From the NCBI GenBank assembly GCA_027622115.1, contig JAQBZS010000428.1, positions 1 to 6,554 on the forward strand: a DNA stretch of 6,554 nucleotides, in the 5' to 3' direction. Every line of letters starts with the position of its first letter. Position 1 is the first letter of the stretch. Under the pieces are notes generated by a model. The model was not told where the DNA came from and did no database searches. It saw only the letters and a list, made by a program, of their open reading frames with translations. Positions 6,513 to 6,554 of the stretch are shown here, one piece after another. Made by a program: the position numbers and the translations under genes. Source of the DNA: Planctomycetota bacterium. Its GTDB lineage: Bacteria > Planctomycetota > Planctomycetia > Planctomycetales > Planctomycetaceae.

Positions 6513-6554
6513 CGGTGATCTGCGGCTTTTCGCATGTGCAGGTTTTGTGTAGAG

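Larger units (their letters stand above)
6359..6554. other. Non-coding right edge
   Basis: No coding frame, RNA gene or clear promoter is seen in these 196 bases. Apart from the stem-loop near the start, the only notable element is the possible insertion-sequence tip near 6485. Base composition is lower in GC than the genes, as expected for spacer DNA. Confidence 0.5.

Noticed and set aside
1..6554. CRISPR array, tRNA, rRNA or defence system
   Set aside because: No regularly spaced direct repeats, no cloverleaf or rRNA-like sequence, and no nuclease, helicase or toxin motif in the four gene products.

Overview
The window looks like chromosomal DNA of a planctomycete (Pirellulaceae or Planctomycetales type). 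This is inferred from moderately high GC, GTG starts, long same-strand genes of unknown function with lineage-specific architecture, and a six-helix membrane protein of a kind I associate with that phylum. No rRNA or other taxonomic marker is present, so the assignment is tentative.

Four complete protein genes, all on the + strand, fill almost the whole window. They form two pairs. Pair 1 (86-3513) is a 720-residue membrane-anchored coiled-coil protein of unknown function, overlapped by 4 bases (ATGA) by a MetE-like, zinc-dependent methyltransferase of the short 'core' type. Pair 2 (3711-6358) follows a 197-base gap that holds a possible promoter and a strong ribosome binding site. It consists of a protein with the lactate racemase (LarA/DUF2088) fold that lacks the residues expected to hold the nickel-pincer cofactor, then, 53 bases later, a six-helix inner-membrane protein of unknown function.

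The edges are non-coding. Bases 1-85 hold inverted repeats, including a GGGTCAGACCCC palindrome followed by a T run, which could be a terminator or a copy of a dispersed repeat. Bases 6359-6554 hold an imperfect stem-loop and, near the end, a GGTGTTGAAAAT sequence resembling the tip of an insertion sequence whose body would lie outside the window.

The genes do not form a recognised pathway. The MetE-like enzyme has all four expected zinc ligands and is probably active on a thiol (homocysteine or another). The LarA-like protein probably is not a classical nickel racemase. The two membrane proteins have no assigned function. I see no defence system, CRISPR array, tRNA, rRNA or intact mobile element. 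The points most worth a second look are the cofactor-site loss in the LarA-like protein, the coupling of the coiled-coil membrane protein to a MetE-like enzyme with an uncertain start, and the two edge repeats.
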